Origin: Rhodococcus sovatensis
GTDB taxonomy: Bacteria; Actinomycetota; Actinomycetes; Mycobacteriales; Mycobacteriaceae
Assembly (NCBI RefSeq): GCF_037327425.1
Contig: NZ_CP147846.1
Coordinates: 1,240,001 to 1,304,000 of the forward strand
Direction of reading: 5' to 3'
Length of the DNA stretch: 64,000 nt
This document shows positions 44,249 to 52,499 of the stretch, piece after piece; positions within the stretch are counted from its first letter, which is position 1; each line of letters starts with the position of its first letter. Under the pieces are notes generated by a model, which worked only from the letters and a program-made list of their open reading frames with translations, searched no databases and was not told the DNA's origin. A program made the translations under genes and the position numbers.

Positions 44249-45097
44249 ATGGCAAGTCCTCGAACGCAGCCGATCTCGCGGAACTCGACGCCGCACGGGC
44301 CCAGTTCTCCGCGGGTTCTCGAACGCGGTCCGCACGGGGTGGACGCGGACGCAACGCCGGACTGGCTCAGGCAGGACGATCAGCGTGTATCGGCGCTCTC
44401 GGCCCACCTCCCGGAGCGATGGCGCGGCGCCCGCCTCGACCCTGGTAGAACCGGGATGCTTGCGCTGTGTGGCGTCGGCGTGGCCGTGCTGATTGTGGCG
44501 GGGTACGCAGTGCTGCGCGATGCGCCGGTCGTCGCTCCGGTACCGACTCTGCCGATCGTGCAACCCATTTCGGAGACAGAGGTCGTACCCTCTGAGACCA
44601 CAGCTCCACCGTCGAGAATCGTGGTCAGTGTGGTGGGTCTTGTTGAATCCTCGGGTCTGGTGAACCTTCCGGCCGGCTCACGCGTCGCCGATGCCCTCGA
44701 AGCCGCAGGCGGACCACTCGACGGCGCGGATGTCGTGGCTCTCAACCTTGCGGCCAAGCTTGCCGATGGTGACCAGATCGTAGTCGGCTCGCCACCGCCG
44801 GAGGGGAGGTCGATCATCAGCGGGACGGTGCAAGATTCCGCACCAGGAAGTGCTCCTACCTCGGCAACCGGCGCATCTGGCAGTGCAGAGACCGACAGTG
44901 CAGCGGGCACAGTGAATCTCAACACCGCGACCGTGGCCGAGCTCGACGCGTTGGACGGCGTCGGACCGGTGACGGCAGCGAGCATCATTGCCTGGCGGGA
45001 GGCGAACGGCGCGTTCAAGGACGTCGGGCAGTTGGCGGAGGTGGACGGTATCGGCCCGGTACGCTTCGAAAAACTCAAGGACCAGGTCACGGTGTGA
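44249..45097 (+). CDS. comEA: ComEA family DNA-binding membrane protein
   Basis: 282 aa. A cytoplasmic N-terminus of about 65 residues precedes one membrane segment at about 70-90 (MLALCGVGVAVLIVAGYAVL). A SLBB-type domain follows (about 128-195: VVSVVGLVESSGLVNLPAGSRVADALEAAGG), then a Ser/Thr/Ala linker and a helix-hairpin-helix domain (VNLNTATVAELDALDGVGPVTAASIIAWREANG) that binds DNA. In competent bacteria ComEA captures incoming DNA; in actinobacteria its role is unproven. Stop overlaps comEC (GTGA). Confidence 0.92.
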   Translation: MASPRTQPISRNSTPHGPSSPRVLERGPHGVDADATPDWLRQDDQRVSALSAHLPERWRGARLDPGRTGMLALCGVGVAVLIVAGYAVLRDAPVVAPVPTLPIVQPISETEVVPSETTAPPSRIVVSVVGLVESSGLVNLPAGSRVADALEAAGGPLDGADVVALNLAAKLADGDQIVVGSPPPEGRSIISGTVQDSAPGSAPTSATGASGSAETDSAAGTVNLNTATVAELDALDGVGPVTAASIIAWREANGAFKDVGQLAEVDGIGPVRFEKLKDQVTV

Positions 45098-46626
45098 ACG
45101 AACCGCTGATCCGCCCGTACGACGTGCGGTTGGTCCCGTGCGCGGTTGCTGGATGGGGTGCGACGGTGTGCGGGATTCTGGGCGGATCCGTCGTAGCAAT
45201 CACACTCGCCGTGGCGTGGGTATGTCTGTGCGTCGCTGTACTCTATGTGCGAGTGCACCTGGGGCGCAGTGGCGTCGGACTTATCACGATGGCAGTGATC
45301 GGCGGATGCTACTCGGGTGCGGCCGCACTGCACGCGTGGGAATTCGACACGAGCCCCGTCGTCGAGGCAGCCGACGAACGGGCGTGGGTGAGCGCAGCAA
45401 TCGTAGTGCGCGAGGATCCACACCGCGTTCGCTCGCCCGGGCCTCCGACGGTGGCCATCCGGGCCGAGCTGGTTCAGATGGACATCGCTGGGGTACCGAT
45501 CGAGCTCGGTGGACGAGTGTCGGTGTTGGCTCCGTCCAGCGAGTGGGGGCACCTCGTACCCGGGCAGTCCGTTGCCCTGAGAGGTCGACTGTCGCCGCCG
45601 CACCGACAGGACCTCACGCTCGCTGTCGTACGGGTCGACGGACCTCCGCTGCGGGTCGACGCGCCGGGGCCGGTGGCGGCAGCGGCGGCAGCAGTGCGAA
45701 CGTCGCTTGCGGCAGCGGCGTCGGATGCGCTGCCGGACGATCAGGCAGGGGTGCTCCCGGGGCTTGTGGTCGGTGACGTCTCGGCACTGCCGGAAGACCT
45801 CGAGGCCGACTTCCGTGCAGCTGGATTGACCCACCTGACCGCGGTTTCCGGGGCGAATTTCGCGATCGTCCTCGGTGCAGCACTGTTGCTGACCCGTGCC
45901 ATTGCGATCGGACCACGCACGACGGTAGTGCTGTGTGCGGTGGTGCTCCTTGCGTTCGTCGTCGTTGCCAGGCCGTCCCCGAGCGTGTTGCGTGCGGCGG
46001 TGATGGGCGGTATCGGACTGCTCGCGCTCGTCACGGGTCGACGACGTCAGGCAGTCCCTGCGCTCTGCACCGCAATACTCGGCCTCCTCGCATGGTGGCC
46101 CGAGCTGTCCGTGGACGTCGGCTTCGCATTGTCGGTGGCCGCTACCGCGGGGCTTGTCGTCGTGGCGCCGGTATGGGTCGACTGGTTGCGTGCGCATGGC
46201 TGGGGCCGCGCGCCGGCCGAAGTGGTTGCCGTCGCCGCTGCAGCGCACGCGGTGACCGCCCCGATCGTGGCGGGCATGACGGGAACCTTCTCCGTGGTGG
46301 GAATTCTCGCCAACATTGCGGTGGCCCCGACGGTTGCGCCGATCACCGTTGTCGGAGTCGTTGCAGCAGTGTTCGCACCGTGGGCAGGCTGGCTTGCTTC
46401 TCTCGTGCTCGAATTGGCGTCGGCGCCGCTCTGGTGGCTTGTCGCGGTGGCGCGGTGGTCGGCGTCACTGCCGGGCGCGGGTGTCGAGATGCCGAGTGGA
46501 GTGGCGGGCGCCCTGACTGTCGCGGTCGCCACAGCGGCGATGCTGGTGTTGTTGCGGTTCCGCGTCTGTCGGTGGGTAATGGGTGGCGCGGTCGTAGCAG
46601 TACTGGTGATGTGGGTGGCGTCGTAA
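45094..46626 (+). CDS. comEC: ComEC/Rec2 family DNA-transport membrane protein
   Basis: 510 aa polytopic protein. An N-terminal pair of helices precedes an OB-like extracellular domain (DUF4131 region, about 85-185). The competence domain has LPGLVVGDVSALPEDLEADFRAAGLTHLTAVSGANFAIVLGAALLL and multiple membrane segments to the end. The beta-lactamase-like C-terminal domain of Bacillus ComEC is absent, as in the mycobacterial homologue of about the same length, so this is not a truncation. Predicted to pass single-stranded DNA. GTG start within the comEA stop. Confidence 0.9.
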   Translation: MNEPLIRPYDVRLVPCAVAGWGATVCGILGGSVVAITLAVAWVCLCVAVLYVRVHLGRSGVGLITMAVIGGCYSGAAALHAWEFDTSPVVEAADERAWVSAAIVVREDPHRVRSPGPPTVAIRAELVQMDIAGVPIELGGRVSVLAPSSEWGHLVPGQSVALRGRLSPPHRQDLTLAVVRVDGPPLRVDAPGPVAAAAAAVRTSLAAAASDALPDDQAGVLPGLVVGDVSALPEDLEADFRAAGLTHLTAVSGANFAIVLGAALLLTRAIAIGPRTTVVLCAVVLLAFVVVARPSPSVLRAAVMGGIGLLALVTGRRRQAVPALCTAILGLLAWWPELSVDVGFALSVAATAGLVVVAPVWVDWLRAHGWGRAPAEVVAVAAAAHAVTAPIVAGMTGTFSVVGILANIAVAPTVAPITVVGVVAAVFAPWAGWLASLVLELASAPLWWLVAVARWSASLPGAGVEMPSGVAGALTVAVATAAMLVLLRFRVCRWVMGGAVVAVLVMWVAS

Positions 46627-46687
46627 GATCCTGTGACGCGAAGTGGCGTGTTCGAACCCGTCGGACCGGCATGGCACGATCGTCACC

Positions 46688-47662
46688 GTGACTGCGAACA
46701 ATCCGGTGGAGTCTCTGCACCTCGTCCTCGGCGACGAAGAACTGCTGATGGATCGTGCCGTGGCGTCCATCGTCGCGCGCGTTCGAGCAGCTGCCCCGGA
46801 GGGTGACGATCTACCGGTCACCAAGCTTCGTGCCGGCGATGCCAGTGCGCCGGAGCTTTTGGAGCTCCTGAGCCCGTCCCTGTTCGCGGAGGACCGTGTG
46901 GTCGTTCTCGAAGCGGCCGCGGAAGCAGGCAAGGATGCGGTGGCGCTGGTCGTCGACGCAGCCTCGGATCCGCCCGAGGGCGCGGTGCTGGTCATCATGC
47001 ACTCCGGCGGTGGGCGAGCGAAGGCGATGGTCGGTGCTCTGCAGAAGGCAGGCGCTGTCACGCACGAATGCGCCAAGTTGACCAAGGCATCCGAGCGGGC
47101 AGATTTCGTCAAACGTGAATTCAGTGCGGCCGAGGTGCGGGTCAGTGGAGACGTCGTGGAGGCGGTCGTGGAGGCCGTGGGTTCCGAACTTCGCGAGTTG
47201 GCCGCCGCTTGTTCGCAGTTGGTGGCGGATACGGCAGGCAAGGTCGACGTCGACGCGGTTCGACGCTACTACTCGGGCAAAGCGGAGGTATCCGGGTTCG
47301 ACGTCGCCGAGAAGGCTGTGGCGGGGGATGTGCCGGGAGCGTTGGAAGCGTTGCGTTGGGCGATGCACCGAGGCGTCCCGCATGTACTTCTGGCGGACGC
47401 GCTGGCTGACGCCGTGCGCACCATTGCACTCGTCGGCTCCGCAGGCCGCGGTGACCCGTTCCGAATGGCGGGTGAACTCGGGATGCCGCCGTGGAAGATC
47501 AAGAAGGCGCAAGCACAGGCGCGCGGATGGAACGGCCAGACCATCGGGGAGGCCCTGCAGATCGTCTCGCAGCTCAATGCGGACGTGAAGGGGCAGGCTG
47601 CCGATGCGGACTACGCGGTCGAGAACGCGGTGTCTGTCGTTGCCGCGCTGAGCAACCGGTAG
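46688..47662 (+). CDS. holA: DNA polymerase III subunit delta
   Basis: 324 aa. Clamp-loader subunit that opens the beta clamp. Family features: LHLVLGDEELLMDRAVASIVARVR, VVVLEAAAEAGKDAV, HECAKLTKASERADFVKREF, VGSELRELAAACSQLVADT and PPWKIKKAQAQARGW near the end. GTG at 46688 gives the normal N-terminus; the open frame extends 15 codons further upstream. Downstream of comEC, as in mycobacteria. Confidence 0.94.
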   Translation: MTANNPVESLHLVLGDEELLMDRAVASIVARVRAAAPEGDDLPVTKLRAGDASAPELLELLSPSLFAEDRVVVLEAAAEAGKDAVALVVDAASDPPEGAVLVIMHSGGGRAKAMVGALQKAGAVTHECAKLTKASERADFVKREFSAAEVRVSGDVVEAVVEAVGSELRELAAACSQLVADTAGKVDVDAVRRYYSGKAEVSGFDVAEKAVAGDVPGALEALRWAMHRGVPHVLLADALADAVRTIALVGSAGRGDPFRMAGELGMPPWKIKKAQAQARGWNGQTIGEALQIVSQLNADVKGQAADADYAVENAVSVVAALSNR

Positions 47663-47720
47663 CTCTCCGAACAGCCAGGCAAGTGCGCTGATCCGTTCAA
47701 GTGCGCTGAGGAACGCAAAA

Positions 47721-47747
47721 AACCCGCTCGGCTATCCCGAGCGGGTT
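47721..47747. terminator. Bidirectional hairpin terminator between holA and rpsT
   Basis: Arms AACCCGCTCGG (47721-47731) and CCGAGCGGGTT (47737-47747), 11 bp, 5-base loop. Six A residues precede it on the plus strand (part of the run at 47717-47722), giving a U tract for minus-strand transcripts: an intrinsic terminator for rpsT that also serves holA. Confidence 0.85.
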
Positions 47748-47765
47748 CTGCGTACTACGTGAAGA

Positions 47766-48026
47766 TCAGAGCTTGTTGACTGCCAACGACAGTGCCGACT
47801 TCTTGTTGGCTGCCTGGTTCTTGTGGATGACACCCTTGCTGGCTGCCTTGTCCAGCTGGCGACCTGCGGTGACGAGGATGGCGGAAGCCTTCTCCTTGTC
47901 GCCTGCGGACTCAGCGGCGCGGAAGGAGCGAATGATCGTCCGCAGTGACGACTTCACCGACTGGTTGCGCAGACGGTTGCGCTCGTTGGTGAGAATCCGC
48001 TTCTTCTGGGACTTGATGTTGGCCAC
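47766..48026 (-). CDS. rpsT: 30S ribosomal protein S20 (bS20)
   Basis: 86 aa, normal length. Begins with GTG as VANIKSQKKRILTNERNRLRNQSVKSSLRT and ends KNQAANKKSALSLAVNKL. A longer frame upstream of the GTG is not conserved in the family. Monocistronic, with a classical terminator. The 251-base divergent gap to 48278 must hold the promoters for rpsT and the ATP-grasp operon; I could not pick them with confidence. Confidence 0.97.
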   Translation of the reverse strand: MANIKSQKKRILTNERNRLRNQSVKSSLRTIIRSFRAAESAGDKEKASAILVTAGRQLDKAASKGVIHKNQAANKKSALSLAVNKL

Positions 48027-48277
48027 GCGTAAAATCCTTCTGTCTTCGTCGGTATTCCGGTCAGGGCGATCCATGCTGGAATGCCCGAAGTCTGCTGCCG
48101 AGCTATACAGCCCAGCGCCGAAGATCGAGAATACCAGCACCGGCGGCAGAACCCAATTCCGCGCGCGCTTGACCTAAGTATGCCCGGCCCGACTCTCGCG
48201 GGGCCACCGGGGCAATCTGTTGTCCTTTTCCAGAAATTAACGCGTCCGACGCGCTTATCTCCTGTCTCTGTAGCAAC

Positions 48278-49966
48278 ATGACGCAGATGAGCCCGCGATC
48301 TGCAGCCACTGCCCAAGAGAAGGTCAAAGTCAGTAAATCGAAATCGGCGGCTCGCGAGAAACCGGTAGTCGACGGTGTATTCGGCGGCTATTCCGACGTC
48401 GGAAAGTACGGCCTTGCCTTCGACGAGATGTTCGACGCGGACGGCAAGACTCGCACTCCGTACAAGGGGATCCATTCGGCGCTCGAGCCGTCCAGCTCGG
48501 CCGACCTCGACGCACGCTCGGACGCGCTCGGACGCGCGTTCATCGATCAGGGCATCACGTTCTCTTTGTCGGGACAGGAGCGGCCGTTTCCGCTCGACCA
48601 GGTACCCCGTGTCATCGCGGCCGGCGAATGGTCTCGTCTCGAGCGCGGAATCAAGCAGCGTGTCAAGGCGCTCGAGATGTTTCTCGCCGACATCTATGGA
48701 GACCAGGAGATCCTGCGTGACGGCGTCGTGCCGAAGCGATTGGTCACCTCGTGTGAGCACTTTCACCGCGCAGCCATCGGCATCGTCCCGCCCAACGGAG
48801 TCCGAATTCACGTTGCCGGTATCGACCTCGTCCGAGATGCGCAGGGCACCTTCCGAGTGCTCGAGGACAACCTCCGGTCGCCGTCCGGTGTGTCGTACGT
48901 CATGGAGAACCGTCGGACGATGGCGCGGGTGTTCCCTGACCTCTTCGCCACACACCGAGTGCGCGCAGTCGGCGACTATGCCTCGCATCTGCTCCGCGCA
49001 CTGCGCGCGTCCGCAGCTCTGAACGAGGCCGATCCGACGGTCGTCGTCCTCACCCCGGGCGTCGCCAACTCGGCGTACTTCGAGCACTCGTTGCTGGCAC
49101 GACTCATGGGCGTCGAACTCGTCGAAGGTCGAGACTTGTTCTGTCGCGACAACATCGTCTACATGCGTACTACCGAGGGCGAGCGTCAGGTCGACGTCAT
49201 CTACCGGCGCATCGACGACGACTACCTGGACCCGATGCAATTCCGTCCGGACTCGGTGCTCGGCGTGGCGGGGCTCGTCAATGCAGCGCGTGCCGGCAAC
49301 GTGGTGATTTCCAGTGCCGTCGGAAACGGCGTCGGCGACGACAAGCTGGTCTACACCTACGTGCCGACGATCATCGACTACTACATGGGCGAGAAGCCGC
49401 TGCTGGCCAACGTCGACACGTTCCGGTGCTGGCTCGACGACGAGTGCGAGGAGGTGCTCGACCGCGTCGACGAACTGGTGATCAAACCCGTCGAAGGTTC
49501 CGGTGGTTACGGCATCGTCTTCGGGCCGGACGCGTCCCCGAAGGAATTGGCGACCATCAGCAAGAAGATCAGAGCGGATCCGCGGGGATGGATCGCCCAG
49601 CCCGTCGTGCAGCTCTCGACAGTGCCGACCAAGATCGGCGGCCGACTGGTTCCGCGACACGTGGACCTGCGCCCGTTCGCGGTCAACGACGGCGACGACG
49701 TGTGGGTGCTGCCCGGTGGTTTGACGCGTGTGGCGCTTCCCGAGGGTTCGCTCGTGGTCAATTCGAGTCAGGGCGGTGGCAGCAAGGACACCTGGGTGCT
49801 CGCCACCCGTACATCTCAGGAAGAGCAGGAACTCGCGGGCGAGGAGATCGTCAGTGAGCCACCCGAGTCCCCGATGACAGAACAGGGACCGGAACTGACG
49901 ATGGATCAGCAACAGCAACAACAGCAGCAGCAACAGCAACAGCAAGTGAATGGCGGTGGACACTAG
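48278..49966 (+). CDS. Circularly permuted ATP-grasp family protein
   Basis: 562 aa. Features of the CP-ATP-grasp group: FDEMFDADGKTRTPYKGI, EHFHRAAIGIVPPNGVRIHVAGIDLVRD, RVLEDNLRSPSGVSYVMENR, VDVIYRRIDDDYLDP, KPVEGSGGYGIVFGPDAS and the late RHVDLRPFAV. ATP-grasp enzymes form peptide-like bonds via acyl phosphates. The trio with alpha-E and transglutaminase proteins (also Rv2411c-2409c) has been proposed to make or modify peptides; no substrate is known. It ends in 13 glutamines plus VNGGGH. The alpha-E gene follows immediately. Confidence 0.9.
   Translation: MTQMSPRSAATAQEKVKVSKSKSAAREKPVVDGVFGGYSDVGKYGLAFDEMFDADGKTRTPYKGIHSALEPSSSADLDARSDALGRAFIDQGITFSLSGQERPFPLDQVPRVIAAGEWSRLERGIKQRVKALEMFLADIYGDQEILRDGVVPKRLVTSCEHFHRAAIGIVPPNGVRIHVAGIDLVRDAQGTFRVLEDNLRSPSGVSYVMENRRTMARVFPDLFATHRVRAVGDYASHLLRALRASAALNEADPTVVVLTPGVANSAYFEHSLLARLMGVELVEGRDLFCRDNIVYMRTTEGERQVDVIYRRIDDDYLDPMQFRPDSVLGVAGLVNAARAGNVVISSAVGNGVGDDKLVYTYVPTIIDYYMGEKPLLANVDTFRCWLDDECEEVLDRVDELVIKPVEGSGGYGIVFGPDASPKELATISKKIRADPRGWIAQPVVQLSTVPTKIGGRLVPRHVDLRPFAVNDGDDVWVLPGGLTRVALPEGSLVVNSSQGGGSKDTWVLATRTSQEEQELAGEEIVSEPPESPMTEQGPELTMDQQQQQQQQQQQQQVNGGGH
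49907..49945 (+). repeat. CAG/CAA run coding for 13 glutamines
   Basis: Thirteen consecutive CAG or CAA codons at the C-terminal end of the ATP-grasp protein. The irregular CAG/CAA mixture limits but does not exclude length change by slippage. The preceding 40 residues are acidic and disordered. Confidence 0.9.
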
Positions 49967-50941
49967 ATGCTCGCGCGGAACGCAGAGTCGCTCTATTGGA
50001 TCGGGCGATACGTCGAACGTGCCGACGACACGGCTCGGATCCTCGACGTCACCGTTCATCAACTTCTCGAGGATGCCACCGTCGACCCCGACCACATCTC
50101 GCGGGTTCTGCTTCGAGTCCTCGGGTTCAAGCACGAGCCGGACGTGTCCCTCGACGTGTGGTCGTTGACCGAGTTGGTCGCGTTCAGTCGTGACGGAAGC
50201 GGGTCGATCGTCGACTCTCTCTCCAGTGCCCGCGAGAACGCCCGCGGTGCACGGGAAGTCACGTCGAGTGAGATGTGGGAGTGCCTCAACACCACCTACA
50301 ACGGCCTGACCGACCGCATCCGTGCGTCCAAACGAACCGGGCCGCACGAGTTCTTCAGCTACATCGAGGAACGGGCAGCGATGTTCGCCGGTCTCGCAGA
50401 TTCGACCCTGAGTCACGACGACGGCTACCGATTCCTCATTCTGGGTCGGTCCGTCGAGCGAATCGACATGACCGTCCGGCTGTTGCTTTCGCGTGCCGGG
50501 GACCGTCCGTCGTCACCAGCATGGGTCACGGTGCTCCGTTCTGCAGGCGCGCACGACACCTACCTACGCACGTACCGCGGCGCCCTCGATGCGCAACGAG
50601 TACTCGAATTCATGTTGTTGGACAGGTTGTTCCCTCGGTCGGTGTTCTATGCATTGAGTGAGGCCGAGCGGTCACTGGACCAACTCGATCACCAGCCGAA
50701 CAGCCGTGTCGGTGCACGTGCAGAAGCACAACGTCTGCTGGGCCGCGCACGCAGCGAGCTCGAATTCCTGCGTCCCGGTGCGTTGTTGGACGATCTGCAG
50801 GAGAGACTGCTCGCATTGCAGGAGACATGTCGAGATCTCGGCGAAGCAATTTCGAAGCAGTACTTCCACGCAGCACCCTGGGTTGCATGGACCGACGCCG
50901 GTTCCGGCGCGTACGAAGATCAACTGGAAGGTGAATTGTGA
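49967..50941 (+). CDS. Alpha-E domain-containing protein
   Basis: 324 aa, almost entirely helical. Begins with the family hallmark MLARNAESLYWIGRYVERADDTARILDV and has GRSVERIDMTVRLLLSR in the middle and SLDQLDHQ later. No catalytic residues are known for the family. It directly follows the ATP-grasp gene (stop and start abut) and overlaps the transglutaminase gene, so the three are surely made together. Confidence 0.92.
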   Translation: MLARNAESLYWIGRYVERADDTARILDVTVHQLLEDATVDPDHISRVLLRVLGFKHEPDVSLDVWSLTELVAFSRDGSGSIVDSLSSARENARGAREVTSSEMWECLNTTYNGLTDRIRASKRTGPHEFFSYIEERAAMFAGLADSTLSHDDGYRFLILGRSVERIDMTVRLLLSRAGDRPSSPAWVTVLRSAGAHDTYLRTYRGALDAQRVLEFMLLDRLFPRSVFYALSEAERSLDQLDHQPNSRVGARAEAQRLLGRARSELEFLRPGALLDDLQERLLALQETCRDLGEAISKQYFHAAPWVAWTDAGSGAYEDQLEGEL

Positions 50942-51780
50942 GCTGGCGTATGCGCGTTGTCCACACCACGGGCTATCAGTACGACGCGCCGGTGACGTCG
51001 TCGTACAACGAGGCGCGACTGACTCCGCGAAGTGACAACCGGCAGAACGTGATTCTCAATCGTGTCGAGACCAATCCAGTCACCAGAAGCTATCGCTACA
51101 CCGACTACTGGGGAACGGCGGTGACGGCATTCGATCTGCACGCTCCTCATACCGAACTCGAGGTCACCGGGTCATCGGTCGTCGAGACCGATCCGTTCTC
51201 GCCGCCGGAGGAGAAGGCGTCGTGGGAGGAGCTGGCGAGCGAACCCGTCATCGACCGCTTCAACGAGGTTCTCGACAACACCGAGTACGTACCCAAGAAC
51301 CGGCAACTCTCGGCGATAGCCAAGAAGCTGTCCAAGGGGCTTCCGCCCCAGGAATCGGTAGTGGAGATCTCCAATTGGGTGAATCAGGAGATGTCCTACG
51401 TCCCCGGCACGACGGGTGTGCACACATCTGCGGTCGAGGCATGGTCGGAGAAGAAGGGCGTCTGCCAGGACTACGCGCACCTGACGCTGCTACTGCTGCG
51501 CAGCATCGGCATTCCCAGTCGGTATGTGTCCGGATACCTGCACCCCAAGAAGCAGGCGGTCATCGGTACGTCCGTCGAGGGACAGAGCCACGCGTGGATC
51601 GAGGCATGGACGGGCGCGTGGTGGGGTTACGACCCGACCAACGCGATCGCCGTCAACGAGCAGCACGTGTCGGTCGGACTCGGGCGTGACTACGCCGATG
51701 TGCCGCCGCTGAAGGGCATCTTCTCGGGCGGCGGATCGACAGCTCTCGATGTTGTGGTCGAGATCACACGTCTGGCGTAA
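50938..51780 (+). CDS. Transglutaminase-like cysteine protease family protein
   Basis: 280 aa. The N-terminal beta domain (MRVVHTTGYQYDAPVTSSYNEARLTPR) precedes the papain-like core with Cys176 in KKGVCQDYAHLTLLLLRSIGIPSRYVSGYL, His in GQSHAWIEAW and Asp in YDPTNAIA, the full C-H-D triad. Acts as peptidase, amidase or cross-linker on an unknown substrate, probably the product of the ATP-grasp partner. GTG overlaps the alpha-E stop. Confidence 0.92.
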   Translation: MSWRMRVVHTTGYQYDAPVTSSYNEARLTPRSDNRQNVILNRVETNPVTRSYRYTDYWGTAVTAFDLHAPHTELEVTGSSVVETDPFSPPEEKASWEELASEPVIDRFNEVLDNTEYVPKNRQLSAIAKKLSKGLPPQESVVEISNWVNQEMSYVPGTTGVHTSAVEAWSEKKGVCQDYAHLTLLLLRSIGIPSRYVSGYLHPKKQAVIGTSVEGQSHAWIEAWTGAWWGYDPTNAIAVNEQHVSVGLGRDYADVPPLKGIFSGGGSTALDVVVEITRLA

Positions 51781-51837
51781 CGTCCTGCTCGGGCAGCCCT
51801 ACCGCGGGGTGTTCGGGCGGTACGACCGGCTGGACTC

Positions 51838-52401
51838 CTAGGACCAGCTGTAGTCGGAGCGAAGCCTCGACGCGACGGCGTCGAACTTCGTCTTCGCGAG
51901 AATTGCACCCTCGCGACGAATTCCGGTTTCGGGGACGTCGAGAACACGGTCGAGTCTGATCCAGCTGGGTCTACCCTCGGCGTCCCAGGATCCGGACCCG
52001 ATCGACACCCAGTCGGGGTCGCCGTCGCGCTTGTCCTGGCTCGACAACATCAGTCCCAGCAGCGTCTTCCCGTCGCGGCCCACAACCAGGACAGGCCGGT
52101 CCTTGCCCTGGCTGGCGTCCTCCTCGTACGCCACCCACGTCCACACGATCTCGCCGGGATCGGCCTTGCCGTCCAGATCAGGGGAGTACTCGACTGCCCG
52201 AGCCCGCTGCGCGGTCGGCACGGTGTGCGACGCGACCGGACGGCCTGGCTCGACGGTCGGCCCGCTGCTCGACTTGCCGGTGATCGCGTCCTTACCTTTT
52301 TGCAGAGCACCCGAACTCTGCAACTGCCGAAACAGCCTCGGGCCCTCGCGGAGTGCGATGTTGCCGAGTTCCTTCGTGAATTTGCTCCAGTTGCCAGCCA
52401 T
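51838..52401 (-). CDS. PemK/MazF-like (type II toxin fold) protein, orphan
   Basis: 187 aa. About 85 N-terminal residues (amphipathic helix, then linker) precede a PemK/MazF-type barrel: PGEIVWTWVAYEEDASQGKDRPVLVVGRDGKTLLGLMLSSQDK, then SWIRLDRVLDVPETGIRREGAILAKTKFDAVASRL. MazF toxins cut RNA. There is no antitoxin gene beside it, and such proteins are conserved next to lepA in related genomes, so a housekeeping role is as likely as toxicity. It is divergent from lepA by 98 bases. Confidence 0.75.
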   Translation of the reverse strand: MAGNWSKFTKELGNIALREGPRLFRQLQSSGALQKGKDAITGKSSSGPTVEPGRPVASHTVPTAQRARAVEYSPDLDGKADPGEIVWTWVAYEEDASQGKDRPVLVVGRDGKTLLGLMLSSQDKRDGDPDWVSIGSGSWDAEGRPSWIRLDRVLDVPETGIRREGAILAKTKFDAVASRLRSDYSWS

Positions 52402-52499
52402 GGGAGTCGAGTTTAGTCAGCAGCCCGCGGAACTCGTCGACCGCCGGACGTGGGACGATGGGTCCGGATATCTCCTGCAAACGCCAGCAAAGGATACGA

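Noticed and set aside
45094..46626. ComEC as a truncated pseudogene, since the beta-lactamase-like domain is absent.
   Set aside because: Actinobacterial ComEC homologues of about 510 residues normally lack that domain, and the frame is intact with proper coupling to comEA.
47690..47711. Short direct repeat CAAGTGCGCTGA twice after holA.
   Set aside because: Two 12-mers without palindromic structure or conserved context; nothing supports a function, and the strong hairpin 10 bases on explains termination.
47954..50416. An 820-codon open frame on the minus strand opposite the ATP-grasp and alpha-E genes.
   Set aside because: It lies antisense to well-conserved proteins, its translation is Arg/Asp/Leu/His-rich without any fold, and it results from GC-rich third positions. 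The same applies to other long antisense frames at 225-1856, 9267-11318, 22824-24446, 44380-46248 and 52413-54029.
50957..50965. Another TTGTCCACA, a DnaA-box-like sequence.
   Set aside because: It is a single copy inside the transglutaminase coding sequence with no partner box nearby, so chance is the simplest explanation.
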